Of a DNA stretch of 64,000 nucleotides, positions 33,210 through 41,876 are shown one piece after another. The notes beneath the pieces are model-generated. The model ran no database searches and had not been told where the DNA came from. It saw nothing but the letters and a program-made list of their open reading frames with translations. The stretch's first letter is position 1. Each line of letters starts with the position of its first letter. Location of the stretch: NCBI RefSeq assembly GCF_021117345.1, contig NZ_CP088261.1:1798001-1862000 (forward strand), read 5' to 3'. The stretch comes from Microbacterium sp. cx-55 (GTDB lineage Bacteria > Actinomycetota > Actinomycetes > Actinomycetales > Microbacteriaceae). The position numbers and the translations under genes were made by a program.

Positions 33210-34874
33210 GTGCCCGCCACGACCCACGAAACCGACGTCCTGGTGATCGGATGGGGCCTCTCCGGTCTCGTGGCGGCAGCGGAGGCCGCGGCCGCCGGAC
33301 GGCGCGTCATCATCGTCGATCAGCAGGATCGCGCGGACTTCGGCGGACAGGCGTGGTGGTCGTTCGGTGGACTGTTCTTCATCGATTCCCCCGAACAGCG
33401 CCGGATGGGGGTGCGTGACTCGATCGAGCTGGCGCGTCAGGACTGGTTCGCGACCGCCGGTTTCGACCGACCCGAAGACGAGTGGCCGCGGCGCTGGGCG
33501 GATGCGTATCTCGCGTTCGCGCACGAGGAGAAGCGATCGTGGCTGCGGCAGAAGGGCGTCGGGTTCTTCCCCGTGGTCGGTTGGGCGGAGCGCGGCGGGT
33601 ACACGGCGACCGGCCCCGGAAACTCCGTTCCCCGGTTCCACATCACCTGGGGCACCGGTCCCGGCATCGTCGCCCCGTTCCAGCGAGAGGTCGAGGCCGG
33701 TGAGCGGAGCGGGCGGATCACGGTGCTCCCCCGCCACCGCGTCACGGAGTTGGTCGCCCGGAACGGCGTTGTCGTCGGCGTGACCGGCGACATCCGCGAA
33801 CCCACCGGTGCGCCGCGCGGCGTGGCCGCAGACGCCGCCGTCACCTCCGATTTCGAGGTCCGCGCGGGGGCGACCATCGTCTCCTCGGGCGGCATCGGCG
33901 GAAATCACGACCTCGTGCGGCGCAACTGGCCCGCACGTCTCGGCACGGCGCCGGAGACCATGATCACCGGCGTGCCCGCCTACGTGGACGGCGCCATGCT
34001 GAGCACCGCGGAGCGCACGGGCGCCCGACTCATCAACGGCGATCGGATGTGGCACTACGTCGAGGGCATTCAGAACGTCGATCCGGTCTGGCCCGCGCAT
34101 GGGATCCGCATCCTGCCCGGACCGTCATCGGTGTGGCTCGACGCGAGCGGCACGCGACTCCCCGTTCCTCTGTTCCCCGGCTTCGACACGCTCGGCACCC
34201 TCGCGCACCTCCGAGCGACCGGTCATGACCATTCCTGGTTCGTGCTCTCGCAGCGCATCGTCGAGAAGGAATTCACGCTCTCCGGCAGCGAGCAGAATCC
34301 CGATCTGACCGGCAAGGATGTGCGTCTGCTCCTCAGATCGCGGCTTGGTCGCGGGGCGTCCGCACCGGTGCAGGCATTCCTCGATCACGGTGCCGACTTC
34401 GTCGTCCGGGACTCCCTCGACGATCTGCTCGCGGGGATGAGCGAGCTGCCCGGTGGTGACGCGCTCGATCTCGAGCGCGCGCGGTACGAGATCGAATCAC
34501 GGGACCGGGAGATCGCCAACCCGTTCACGAAGGACGCCCAGATCGCGATGCTCCGCTCCGCTCGCGCCTTCCGGGGCGATCGCCTGATCCGCACGGCCGC
34601 ACCGCACCGCATCCTCGATCCGGCCGCCGGCCCGCTCATCGCGGTCAAGCTCCACGTCCTCACCCGAAAGTCCCTGGGCGGGATCCAGACCGATCTCGAC
34701 GCCCGCGCGCTCCGACCCGACGGCACCCCTATTCCCGGGCTGTACGCGGCCGGCGAAGCGAGCGGGTTCGGCGGCGGCGGGATGCACGGCTACCGCGCAC
34801 TCGAGGGCACATTCCTCGGCGGATGCCTGTTCTCGGGGCGAACAGCAGGCCGTGCGGCGGTGCGCGCGGTGTAG
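33210..34874 (+). CDS. FAD-binding dehydrogenase (succinate-DH/KstD fold)
   Basis: A 554-residue flavoprotein of the fumarate reductase/3-ketosteroid dehydrogenase superfamily. The FAD-binding motif is DVLVIGWGLSGLVAAAEAA (residues 10-28), with the acidic end of strand 2 in RRVIIVDQQ. The C-terminal GLYAAGEASGFGGGGMHGYRALEGTF closes the FAD domain. The sequence matches a family annotated only as putative FAD-binding dehydrogenase; the physiological acceptor and substrate are unknown. The GTG start at 33210 is 2 bp after glbO. Confidence 0.9.
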   Translation: MPATTHETDVLVIGWGLSGLVAAAEAAAAGRRVIIVDQQDRADFGGQAWWSFGGLFFIDSPEQRRMGVRDSIELARQDWFATAGFDRPEDEWPRRWADAYLAFAHEEKRSWLRQKGVGFFPVVGWAERGGYTATGPGNSVPRFHITWGTGPGIVAPFQREVEAGERSGRITVLPRHRVTELVARNGVVVGVTGDIREPTGAPRGVAADAAVTSDFEVRAGATIVSSGGIGGNHDLVRRNWPARLGTAPETMITGVPAYVDGAMLSTAERTGARLINGDRMWHYVEGIQNVDPVWPAHGIRILPGPSSVWLDASGTRLPVPLFPGFDTLGTLAHLRATGHDHSWFVLSQRIVEKEFTLSGSEQNPDLTGKDVRLLLRSRLGRGASAPVQAFLDHGADFVVRDSLDDLLAGMSELPGGDALDLERARYEIESRDREIANPFTKDAQIAMLRSARAFRGDRLIRTAAPHRILDPAAGPLIAVKLHVLTRKSLGGIQTDLDARALRPDGTPIPGLYAAGEASGFGGGGMHGYRALEGTFLGGCLFSGRTAGRAAVRAV

Positions 34875-34883
34875 TCGGCGGGG

Positions 34884-35552
34884 TCAGCGCCCGGTCGCGC
34901 GAACGGCCGTGAGGCCGCTCCGGCGCGGCTCACGGATCAGCACGTGACCGCGCTGCAGCGTGAGGCGGGTCCAACCCGGCGCCCGGAGAACCTCGATCGT
35001 CTCGTCGCCGAGCACGAACCCCATCGAGACGGCCGCGAACGCCGCGCCGCGAACGATGCCGTTCAACTCCGGGTCGTTCTCGCCCCAGATGCGCGCTCGA
35101 ACCGTTCGGACGACGTCCTCGCCCGGGTCGGTCGGAAGTTCGTGCGCGACGGCCGCCATTCCCCACTGCGCGCGCGTCGCCAGCACCGCTGAGGTCAGCG
35201 GCGCCGCGCGCTCCCAACCCGACCGCGGCGGCGACACGCCGGCCCAGGCAGCCCGAACCGATGTCTCCGGCAAAGTGACCTGGTTTTCCGCGACGTCGGC
35301 GGTGAGTCCCGTGGCCGTCACCGTCAGGTCGCACTCTAGTTCGGCATCGACCGGGAGCACCCGCATCGCGAGGACGGTCGGCATCGACTCCAGCAGACTC
35401 CGCGGCGCGAGGACGCCCGCGGTCATCGCGAGCACGCCGGAGGCGGCGACCAGGCGCACGCTCGCATCGGGGTCGACGATCGCGACGCGACCGGCGAAGG
35501 TCAGGGCGTCGGCGGCCGCGGCGGCATCCGGGAACCGAAGGCGAGAAGACAT
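34884..35552 (-). CDS. Unknown protein, actinobacterial
   Basis: A 222-residue soluble protein with no motif that I can name. It is rich in alternating hydrophobic strands (LTFAGRVAIVDPDASVRLVAASGVLAMTAGVL; then VLPVDAELECDLTVTATGL) and ends with a basic tail. Codon use is like the neighbours and the opposite strand has no competing gene, so it is probably real. It is divergent from the tesB-like gene across 44 bp. Function is unknown. Confidence 0.7.
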   Translation of the reverse strand: MSSRLRFPDAAAAADALTFAGRVAIVDPDASVRLVAASGVLAMTAGVLAPRSLLESMPTVLAMRVLPVDAELECDLTVTATGLTADVAENQVTLPETSVRAAWAGVSPPRSGWERAAPLTSAVLATRAQWGMAAVAHELPTDPGEDVVRTVRARIWGENDPELNGIVRGAAFAAVSMGFVLGDETIEVLRAPGWTRLTLQRGHVLIREPRRSGLTAVRATGR

Positions 35553-35596
35553 CCGATCTAAACTATCAAGCGCACACGACGACGGAGGTAGACAGC

Positions 35597-36529
35597 GTGA
35601 CGACACTCGGATCAGACCCCCTCCAAGGCGGCACCTCGACCGAGGGCGATCCGGTCGAATCGCTCCTGGAGGTCCTCTCTCTGGCCTCGACGGAGGCTCG
35701 CACCACGGAAGACATCTTCACCGGCATCTCACTCCCGATGCCCTACGGCCGCGTCTACGGCGGCCAGGTGCTCGCGCAGGCCGTCGTCGCCGCGTCTCGA
35801 ACGATGGATGCGGACCGCCCGATCCATTCGATGCACGGGTACTTCCTCCGCGCGGGCGACTCGTCGAAAGGCATCACGTTCTCGGTCGACCGGCTTCGCG
35901 ATGGTCGATCGTTCAGCGCCCGTCGCACGCAGGCATTCCAGGAGGGCGTGCCGATCTTCTCGATGATCGCGTCGTTCCAGACGGAGGACGACGGACTCGA
36001 GCACGTGATCCCCGCGCCCGACGTCCCCGGCCCCGATGAGATCTCCTCCCCCGAGGGAACCGGCGTGCACCCGATGTCACGGCGGCGGTTCGGCGACCTT
36101 CCGATCGAGGTGCGACACGTCGACGGATCGCTCTACGGCGCAGATCCCGTCGCTCCGCAGCCGCGCCAGGCGGTATGGGTGCGATCGCGCCGCGAGATGC
36201 CGGATGACCCACTGCTCCACCGCGCGGCACTCGCGTACCTGTCCGACATGACGATCCAGGAGTCGATCCTCCGTGCGCACGGCCTGACCTGGATGACGCC
36301 GGGTGGCACCGTGGCGAGCCTCGATCACGCCATGTGGTGGCATCGTCCCGTCCGGGTCGACGACTGGCTGCTCTACGTGCAGGAGTCCCCCACGTCCCGC
36401 GGCGGGCGCGGCCTGGCCACGGGACGCATCTACACGCGCGACGGCGACCTCGTCGCGAGCGTTGCGCAGGAGGTCATGGTGCGCGCGCCGAAGGAGATTC
36501 TCGAGGAGCGCGCGCGGGCCGAGGGCTGA
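35597..36529 (+). CDS. tesB: Acyl-CoA thioesterase II (TesB-like)
   Basis: A 310-residue cytoplasmic thioesterase that hydrolyses acyl-CoA. It has the double hotdog layout: RVYGGQVLAQAVVAASRTM and MHGYFLRAGD in the first half, and the second half with LAYLSDMTIQESILRAHG and SLDHAMWWHRP. The Asp and Gln/Thr residues used for catalysis in TesB lie in these second-half segments. The GTG start is supported by GGAGG 8 nt upstream. Confidence 0.93.
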   Translation: MTTLGSDPLQGGTSTEGDPVESLLEVLSLASTEARTTEDIFTGISLPMPYGRVYGGQVLAQAVVAASRTMDADRPIHSMHGYFLRAGDSSKGITFSVDRLRDGRSFSARRTQAFQEGVPIFSMIASFQTEDDGLEHVIPAPDVPGPDEISSPEGTGVHPMSRRRFGDLPIEVRHVDGSLYGADPVAPQPRQAVWVRSRREMPDDPLLHRAALAYLSDMTIQESILRAHGLTWMTPGGTVASLDHAMWWHRPVRVDDWLLYVQESPTSRGGRGLATGRIYTRDGDLVASVAQEVMVRAPKEILEERARAEG

Positions 36530-36544
36530 GCACGCGCTCCGGCG

Positions 36545-37036
36545 TCAGCGCCGGCGACCGAAGGTCAGGGGCGCGCCGACGAACGGTTCCCACGCCTGAC
36601 GCATCTCCGGCGTCATGCGCACCGGGCGCCCATTCTCGGCATCCGCCAGCACGATAACGGCAGAAGAACGCGCGTAAAGCGTCTGGGGCGCGCCCTCGGG
36701 GCTATACACCTCGTAGCAGACCTCGATGCTCGATCCGCCGAGCTTCCCGAACCACATCTGCACGTCGAGCGGTGCGCGCTGGTACGGTACCGGATGCAGA
36801 TACTCGATCTCCTGACGAGCGACGAGCGTCAGTGTTCCTTCGCCGGTCGGAACGATCGCGGTGGGCGCGGCGGGCTCGCCGACGGGCGGCTTCCAGAACG
36901 CGCGCACGCGCGCTTCTTCGAGCAGCTTGAGCATCGACGTGTTGTTGACGTGATTGAACGCGTCGAGATCACCCCACCGCAGGTGGATCGGGATGTGCAG
37001 GCGCGCCGCGCCGCCGACCGGCGACGCGTCAGTCAC
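36545..37036 (-). CDS. 4HBT-family acyl-CoA thioesterase
   Basis: A 163-residue single hotdog protein of the YbgC/FcbC type. The signature LRWGDLDAFNHVNNTSMLKLLEEARVRAFW carries the catalytic Asp. The substrate is unknown, with small acyl-CoAs likely. The GTG at 37036 overlaps the ettA 3' end by 8 bp, so it is translated from the ettA transcript. It lies tail-to-tail with the TesB-like gene 15 bp away; two thioesterases of different fold in convergence is probably chance. Confidence 0.87.
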   Translation of the reverse strand: MTDASPVGGAARLHIPIHLRWGDLDAFNHVNNTSMLKLLEEARVRAFWKPPVGEPAAPTAIVPTGEGTLTLVARQEIEYLHPVPYQRAPLDVQMWFGKLGGSSIEVCYEVYSPEGAPQTLYARSSAVIVLADAENGRPVRMTPEMRQAWEPFVGAPLTFGRRR

Positions 37037-38708
37037 GCGTGAGCTTGCGGTGAGTGGAGCGGTGCGGGTTCGCCGCATCCGGTCCGAGGCGCTCGATCTT
37101 GTTCTCTTCGTAGGCGTCGAAGTTACCCTCGAACCAGTACCACTTGTCGGGCTCCGCATCCGTTCCCTCGTAGGCGAGGATGTGGGTCGCGATGCGGTCG
37201 AGGAACCACCGGTCGTGCGTGATGACCACGGCGCAGCCCGGGAACTCGAGGAGCGCGTTCTCGAGCGAGCCGAGCGTCTCCACGTCCAGGTCGTTCGTCG
37301 GCTCGTCGAGGAGGAGCAGGTTGCCGCCCTCTTTCAGAGTGAGCGCGAGGTTCAGACGGTTGCGCTCACCGCCGGAGAGGACGCCCGCCTTCTTCTGCTG
37401 GTCGGGTCCTTTGAAGCCGAACTTGGACACGTAGGCCCGCGAGGGGATCTCGGTCTTGCCGACCGTGATGATGTCGAGGCCGTCGGAGACGACCTCCCAC
37501 AGCGTCTTGTTCGGGTCGATGTTGGCGCGACTCTGGTCGACGTAGCTGATCTTGACCGTCTCGCCGATCTTCAGATCGCCGCCGTCGAGCGGCTCGAGTC
37601 CGACGATCGTCTTGAAGAGCGTCGTCTTTCCCACACCGTTCGGGCCGATGACACCGACGATGCCGTTCGGCGGCAGGCTGAAGCTGAGGCCGCTCATGAG
37701 CGACCGGCCGTCGAAGCCCTTCTGCAGCTTCTTCGCCTCGATCACGATGCTACCCAGTCGCGGACCGGCCGGAATTTGGATCTCTTCGAAGTCGAGCTTG
37801 CGCGTGCGCTCGGCTTCGGCGGCCATCTCCTCGTAGCGGGCGAGTCGCGCCTTCGACTTGGTCTGGCGACCCTTCGCGCTCGAACGCACCCACTCCAGTT
37901 CGTCCTTCAGACGACGGGCGAGCTTGGCGTCCTTCTTGCCCTGCACGTCGAGACGCTCGGCCTTCTTCTCGAGGTAGGTCGAGTAGTTGCCCTCGTAGCC
38001 GATGAGGCGCCCGCGGTCGACCTCGGCGATCCATTCCGCGACGTTGTCGAGGAAGTACCGGTCGTGGGTGATGGCGATGACCGCGCCCTTGTACGACTGC
38101 AGATGCTGCTCGAGCCACTGCACGCTTTCAGCGTCGAGGTGGTTGGTGGGCTCATCGAGGAGGAGCAGATCGGGCTTCTGGAGGAGAAGCTTCGCGAGCG
38201 CCACCCGGCGTCGCTCTCCACCGGAGAGCGGAGCGATGGCCGCGTCGCCCGGAGGCGTACGGAGCGCATCCATCGCCTGCTCGAGCTGGGAGTCGAGATC
38301 CCAGCCGTCGGCCGCGTCGATCTCTTCCTGCAGCACGCCCATCTCTGCCAGCAGCGCGTCGAAGTCCGCATCCGGATCCGCCATCAGTGCGGAGATCTCG
38401 TTGAAGCGGTCGAGCTTCGGCTTGATCGCGACGCCATCCTGGATGTTCTCGAGCACCGTCTTGGACTCGTCGAGCACGGGTTCCTGCATCAGGATGCCGA
38501 CGGTGAAGCCCGGCGTGAGCTTCGCCTCGCCGTTGGAGGGGGCGTCCAGGCCCGCCATGATCTTGATGATCGTCGACTTACCCGCACCGTTCGGCCCGAC
38601 CATGCCGATCTTCGCTCCGGGGAGGAACGACATCGCCACGTCGTCGAGAATCAGCTTCTCGCCGACTGCCTTGCGGGCACGGACCATCTGGTAGATGTAC
38701 TCAGCCAT
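37029..38708 (-). CDS. ettA: ABC-F protein EttA (translational throttle)
   Basis: A 559-residue soluble protein with two ABC domains in tandem and no membrane part. Walker A is GPNGAGKST in the first domain and GPNGVGKTT in the second; signatures LSGGERRRVALAKLLL and LSGGERNRLNLAL; both Walker B are LLLLDEPTN. The arm/linker (RLKDELEWVRSSAKGRQTKSKARL) is typical of EttA, which gates ribosomes entering elongation at low energy. The ATG at 38708 begins MAEYIYQMVRARK, the standard N-terminus. Confidence 0.95.
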   Translation of the reverse strand: MAEYIYQMVRARKAVGEKLILDDVAMSFLPGAKIGMVGPNGAGKSTIIKIMAGLDAPSNGEAKLTPGFTVGILMQEPVLDESKTVLENIQDGVAIKPKLDRFNEISALMADPDADFDALLAEMGVLQEEIDAADGWDLDSQLEQAMDALRTPPGDAAIAPLSGGERRRVALAKLLLQKPDLLLLDEPTNHLDAESVQWLEQHLQSYKGAVIAITHDRYFLDNVAEWIAEVDRGRLIGYEGNYSTYLEKKAERLDVQGKKDAKLARRLKDELEWVRSSAKGRQTKSKARLARYEEMAAEAERTRKLDFEEIQIPAGPRLGSIVIEAKKLQKGFDGRSLMSGLSFSLPPNGIVGVIGPNGVGKTTLFKTIVGLEPLDGGDLKIGETVKISYVDQSRANIDPNKTLWEVVSDGLDIITVGKTEIPSRAYVSKFGFKGPDQQKKAGVLSGGERNRLNLALTLKEGGNLLLLDEPTNDLDVETLGSLENALLEFPGCAVVITHDRWFLDRIATHILAYEGTDAEPDKWYWFEGNFDAYEENKIERLGPDAANPHRSTHRKLTRD

Positions 38709-38828
38709 AGCGGGAAAATCACCTTCGCTTGTCGAACAGGGCCGCTCAGGCACGCAGCGCGCCGCGCGGGAGGTCGGCGCTACTGGTCGGCGGAAGTCGT
38801 TACCAGCCTATCCGACGGGCCTTAATCG

Positions 38829-38860
38829 CGCGTGATCAGGCGCGCGCTCGTGATCACGCG
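38829..38860. repeat. Perfect 10-bp inverted repeat upstream of ettA
   Basis: CGCGTGATCA at 38829-38838 pairs with TGATCACGCG at 38851-38860 around a 12-nt GC-rich spacer. It lies 24 bp after the lipoprotein stop and about 120 bp before ettA, both on the minus strand. It could end the lipoprotein transcript, although no T-run follows, or bind a regulator of ettA. Confidence 0.55.
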
Positions 38861-38883
38861 GTGCGCACATCAGGACGCGAGCA

Positions 38884-39381
38884 TCACCAATCGATGGTGC
38901 GCGTGCGACCCAGCAGGCATCCGCCGTCCGGCAGGCCCTCGGCGACGATCGACACGGGGTTACCGGTCGCCGGGCCCACCTGTCCGATCAGGCATTCCTG
39001 CCCCCACCGCACGGAGAACTGGATGCTCTCGGCCGGATTTCCCACCGTGGACTGGTCGGCCGTCACTTGCATCGCCGACTTGTCGAAACCGGCGGCGACC
39101 AGCGCGTCGACGTAGGCGCGCCCGGAAACGCGGTCTCCCCCGTTCCACACCTGAGCGACGAGCTCTGCGAAATACGGAAGGTTGTCGTCGGCCGATCCCT
39201 CCGGCACGAGCGCCGGCCCCGTCGGGGTGGGCGTGGCGCTCGGCGTATCGCTCACGACAACCGTCGGCGACGGCGACAGAGATGGCGCGGGGGTCGTGCC
39301 CGTGCACCCCGCGAGGGCGACCGCCCCGGCAGCGATGATCAGGAGGGATGCGGGCAGTCGGCCGAGACGGGTCGAAGTCAC
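38884..39381 (-). CDS. Putative lipoprotein
   Basis: A 165-residue exported protein. Residues 1-22 form a signal peptide, and LAGC is a lipobox with the modified Cys at residue 26. A Thr/Ser/Pro-rich linker (about residues 27-55) leads to a small domain with two Cys (QECLIGQV and DGGCLLGR) that may form a disulfide. It would be anchored on the outer face of the membrane. Similar proteins occur in Microbacteriaceae without known function. Confidence 0.82.
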   Translation of the reverse strand: MTSTRLGRLPASLLIIAAGAVALAGCTGTTPAPSLSPSPTVVVSDTPSATPTPTGPALVPEGSADDNLPYFAELVAQVWNGGDRVSGRAYVDALVAAGFDKSAMQVTADQSTVGNPAESIQFSVRWGQECLIGQVGPATGNPVSIVAEGLPDGGCLLGRTRTIDW

Positions 39382-39397
39382 GGCGCCAGTCTAAGCA

Positions 39398-39874
39398 TCA
39401 GAACGGTGTCTCCCCTGTGGAGACCAGCTCGCGCTCGGTGCCCGGAGCCGCCCAGGAGTCGGCAGCGGCGCCGTCGTCCTCCGACGCCGTCGGAGTCGGT
39501 GCCACCTCTTGGCGACTCGACTGCTTCCGGTCGAACGTGCTCGTTCCCCACAGCAGGTCGTGCCCGAGCGCGTCGGCGTCGATCTCGGCGCTGACTCCTT
39601 TCCGTCCGCCCGCCTCCCACTCGCGCAGACGGAACCATCCGGTGACCACCACCCGGTCGCCCTTGTGCAGCGACTCGTACGCGTGCTCGCCGAGCGCCCG
39701 AAACGCGCTGACGGTGTACCAATTCGTGTAGTCATCGACCCACGCGGAGGCCGTCTGGTCGTACCGCCGATGCGTGACCGCGATGCGGAAACTCGTCACT
39801 GCTCCCCCGCGCGGCAGGTCGCGGCGCTCGGGGACCGCGGCGATGTTGCCGACGATGGTGATCTTCTCGCTCAT
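39398..39874 (-). CDS. ssb: Single-stranded DNA-binding protein paralogue
   Basis: A 158-residue OB-fold protein. MSEKITIVGNIAAVPERRDL, then VTSFRIAVTHRRYD and NWYTVSAFRALGEHAYESLHKGDRVVVTGWF, are the SSB core. The C-terminal tail is shorter and ends ELVSTGETPF rather than the usual acidic DDDIPF-type tip, so this is probably a secondary SSB, not the main replication SSB located beside rpsF/rpsR. The ATG at 39874 starts the homology. Confidence 0.88.
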   Translation of the reverse strand: MSEKITIVGNIAAVPERRDLPRGGAVTSFRIAVTHRRYDQTASAWVDDYTNWYTVSAFRALGEHAYESLHKGDRVVVTGWFRLREWEAGGRKGVSAEIDADALGHDLLWGTSTFDRKQSSRQEVAPTPTASEDDGAAADSWAAPGTERELVSTGETPF

Positions 39875-40106
39875 GTTCGTCTCCCATTCTCCTCCGAGGG
39901 CCTTCCCCGGATGCTGCGGCGCCCGAGTGCCCGTCGGACGCCGCAGCTGGGTCCACTGTCGCGCGAAGGCCGGGCGGGCGCCGGGACGATTCGCGCTTCC
40001 GTGGACAAACGCGCGCATCGCGGTGCTGGGGAGGAGCACTGCGCGGCGGCGGGTTCGGATGTCGGAGGCCCTGCGTACCGTCGGATCAGAACCGAGAGGA
40101 CCATCC

Positions 40107-40361
40107 ATGTCCGCGATCTCCACAGTCCCGTCATCCTCCGGCACGACGCGCATGCGCACCGAGATACTGGTGCCGCTCGGCTGGGGCAGATGGCGTGTGC
40201 TCGACGCGCAGGGTGCCGCGACGGGCCTGATCGAAGAGCACGAGAGCCCGCGCGGTGCCCGCTACCGCGCGCTCCGATATCGCTGGAGTTCGCGGTCCTT
40301 CGTCGGGATCGGCGAGTTCTGGAGCGCGGATGACGCGCTCGAGGCGCTCCGGGGTTCCTGA
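40107..40361 (+). CDS. Small unknown protein
   Basis: An 84-residue basic protein with a GAGAGGA ribosome binding site 7 nt before the ATG. After a short Ser/Thr-rich start, the sequence VPLGWGRWRVLDAQGAATGLIEE and RALRYRWSSRSFVGIGEFWS suggests a small beta-barrel or strand pair rich in Trp and Arg. No known motif, signal or membrane segment is present. Function is unknown. Confidence 0.7.
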   Translation: MSAISTVPSSSGTTRMRTEILVPLGWGRWRVLDAQGAATGLIEEHESPRGARYRALRYRWSSRSFVGIGEFWSADDALEALRGS

Positions 40362-40384
40362 GCGCCTCCCGTCAGACGACCGCG

Positions 40385-41815
40385 TCAGACGACCGCGTCG
40401 AGCCGGTCGAGCATGACCGGGGCTGCACCGGCGCGGATCCGCTGCCAGGTCACCGCGAGCGCGTTCACCGCCGCGTCGATTCGCGCCGGCGCCACGGTGA
40501 ACGGCACCCGAAGATTGCGCTCGTATCCGCCGTCGATGGAGAACCGTGGGCCGGCCGACAGGAGCACACCTTCCGAGCGCACCCCCATGACGAGCGCACC
40601 CGAAAGCGGCGCGCCCAGATCGACCCACAGCGACAGCCCTCCGTCGACGGTGGGGGTGCTCCACTCCGGCAGCCGTTCGTGCAGCGCGTCGACGAGCGCG
40701 TCCCGCCCCTCGCGAAGCACGTGCGCTCGCTGCGCGATGATCTCGGGCAGGCGGGGCACGAGCGTGCGCGCGATCAGCTGCTCCCACTCGGGAGTTCCGA
40801 GTTCGATCGCGAAGCGCGCGGCCATGACCCGCCGCAGAAGATCCGCGTTCGCCCGGATCCAGCCCACCCGCAGTCCGCCCCACACCGTCTTGCCGAAGGA
40901 CCCTACGCGGATGACGGACGCGCCCGCGTCGGACATCCCGAAAGCCCGAGGCTTCACGGCGCGGTCGATGTCGAGGTCGGCCGTCGTCTCGTCCACGATC
41001 ACGGTCGTGCCGGCGCGCGCGGCCGCCCGCTCCATCGCGTCGCGCTCCGCGTTGTTCATCGACCGCCCGGTCGGATTCTGGAAGTCGGGCATGAGGTAGG
41101 CGAGCGTCGGCGCCGTGCGCTCGAAGGCCTGCTCGGCGCGGTCGAGGTCCCACCCGTCGCCGGTCGTGACCGGCACACTCACCAGTCGAGCCCCCGCCGC
41201 CCGGAACGACTCGGCTGCGTGCGGGTAGGTGGGACTCTCGATGAGCACCCGATCACCCCGCACGACGAGGGTCGTCGCGAGAAGGTGGAGAGCGCTCTGC
41301 GCACCGTTCGTGATCATGATCTCGCCGGCATCCGTCGGGATTCCCGACCGCGTGTACCGCTCGGCGATGACCGCGCGCAGCGCCTCGTTGCCGATCACGT
41401 CGTAGCCCGGTGCGGTGAGCAACGTCGTCACGGAGCCGGCCGCTTCCGCGATGACGCCGGCGAGCCCCGGCCACGCGGGCGGACTGGCCTGCTGCAGGTC
41501 GATCGCTCGCGGGTCGGCGACGACCGTGCGGGCGACCGCGGCGCGGCCGAGCGGCTCCGTCACGCTCCCGGACCCGCGGATGCTTCGAATGTCGCCGGAT
41601 TCACGAAGGCTCCGGTACGCGGCGGCGATGGTGGTGCGGCTCACGCCGAGAGCCGCGGCGAGCTCCCGTTCCGCCGGCAGCGCTGTGCGCGGGGCGATGC
41701 GGTTGTCGAGCCCGAGGAGTCGGATGCTGTCCGCGAGCGCCTCGTAGGCGGGCTCGCTGGTGCGCCATCCGCCCAGCAGGACCGTGAGGGCGCGTGCGGA
41801 GATTCGGGAGTCCAT
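40385..41815 (-). CDS. MocR-type regulator (GntR wHTH plus aminotransferase fold)
   Basis: A 476-residue PLP-dependent transcription factor. The N-terminal winged helix covers about residues 25-85 (LPAERELAAALGVSRTTIAAAYRSL), and the rest is a fold-type I aminotransferase domain with FQNPTGR, VDETTAD and the PLP lysine in SFGKTVWGGLRVGW. It is divergent from a YczE-like membrane protein gene, the arrangement known for YczR/YczE pairs, so it probably controls that gene in response to PLP or an amino compound. The ATG at 41815 is the likely start. Confidence 0.93.
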   Translation of the reverse strand: MDSRISARALTVLLGGWRTSEPAYEALADSIRLLGLDNRIAPRTALPAERELAAALGVSRTTIAAAYRSLRESGDIRSIRGSGSVTEPLGRAAVARTVVADPRAIDLQQASPPAWPGLAGVIAEAAGSVTTLLTAPGYDVIGNEALRAVIAERYTRSGIPTDAGEIMITNGAQSALHLLATTLVVRGDRVLIESPTYPHAAESFRAAGARLVSVPVTTGDGWDLDRAEQAFERTAPTLAYLMPDFQNPTGRSMNNAERDAMERAAARAGTTVIVDETTADLDIDRAVKPRAFGMSDAGASVIRVGSFGKTVWGGLRVGWIRANADLLRRVMAARFAIELGTPEWEQLIARTLVPRLPEIIAQRAHVLREGRDALVDALHERLPEWSTPTVDGGLSLWVDLGAPLSGALVMGVRSEGVLLSAGPRFSIDGGYERNLRVPFTVAPARIDAAVNALAVTWQRIRAGAAPVMLDRLDAVV

Positions 41816-41830
41816 GCGGCCACTGTACGG

Positions 41831-41859
41831 CAATTGGCATCTTGCCTACAGTCCAATTG
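41831..41859. promoter_or_regulatory. Candidate MocR operator
   Basis: The 61-bp gap between the divergent MocR and YczE-like genes carries CAATTGG (41831-41837) and its exact complement CCAATTG (41853-41859). The spacing places both on one face of the helix within about two turns. It is the obvious site for the adjacent MocR protein; binding is inferred. Confidence 0.5.
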
Positions 41860-41876
41860 AGGGCTGAGATAGCCAG

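Noticed and set aside
39525..39545. SOS box
   Set aside because: The sequence TCGAACGTGCTCGTTC only partly matches the actinobacterial LexA site and lies inside the ssb coding region.
39398..39874. Main replicative SSB
   Set aside because: It lacks the acidic tip ending in a DDDIPF-like motif and is not next to rpsF or rpsR; called a paralogue instead.
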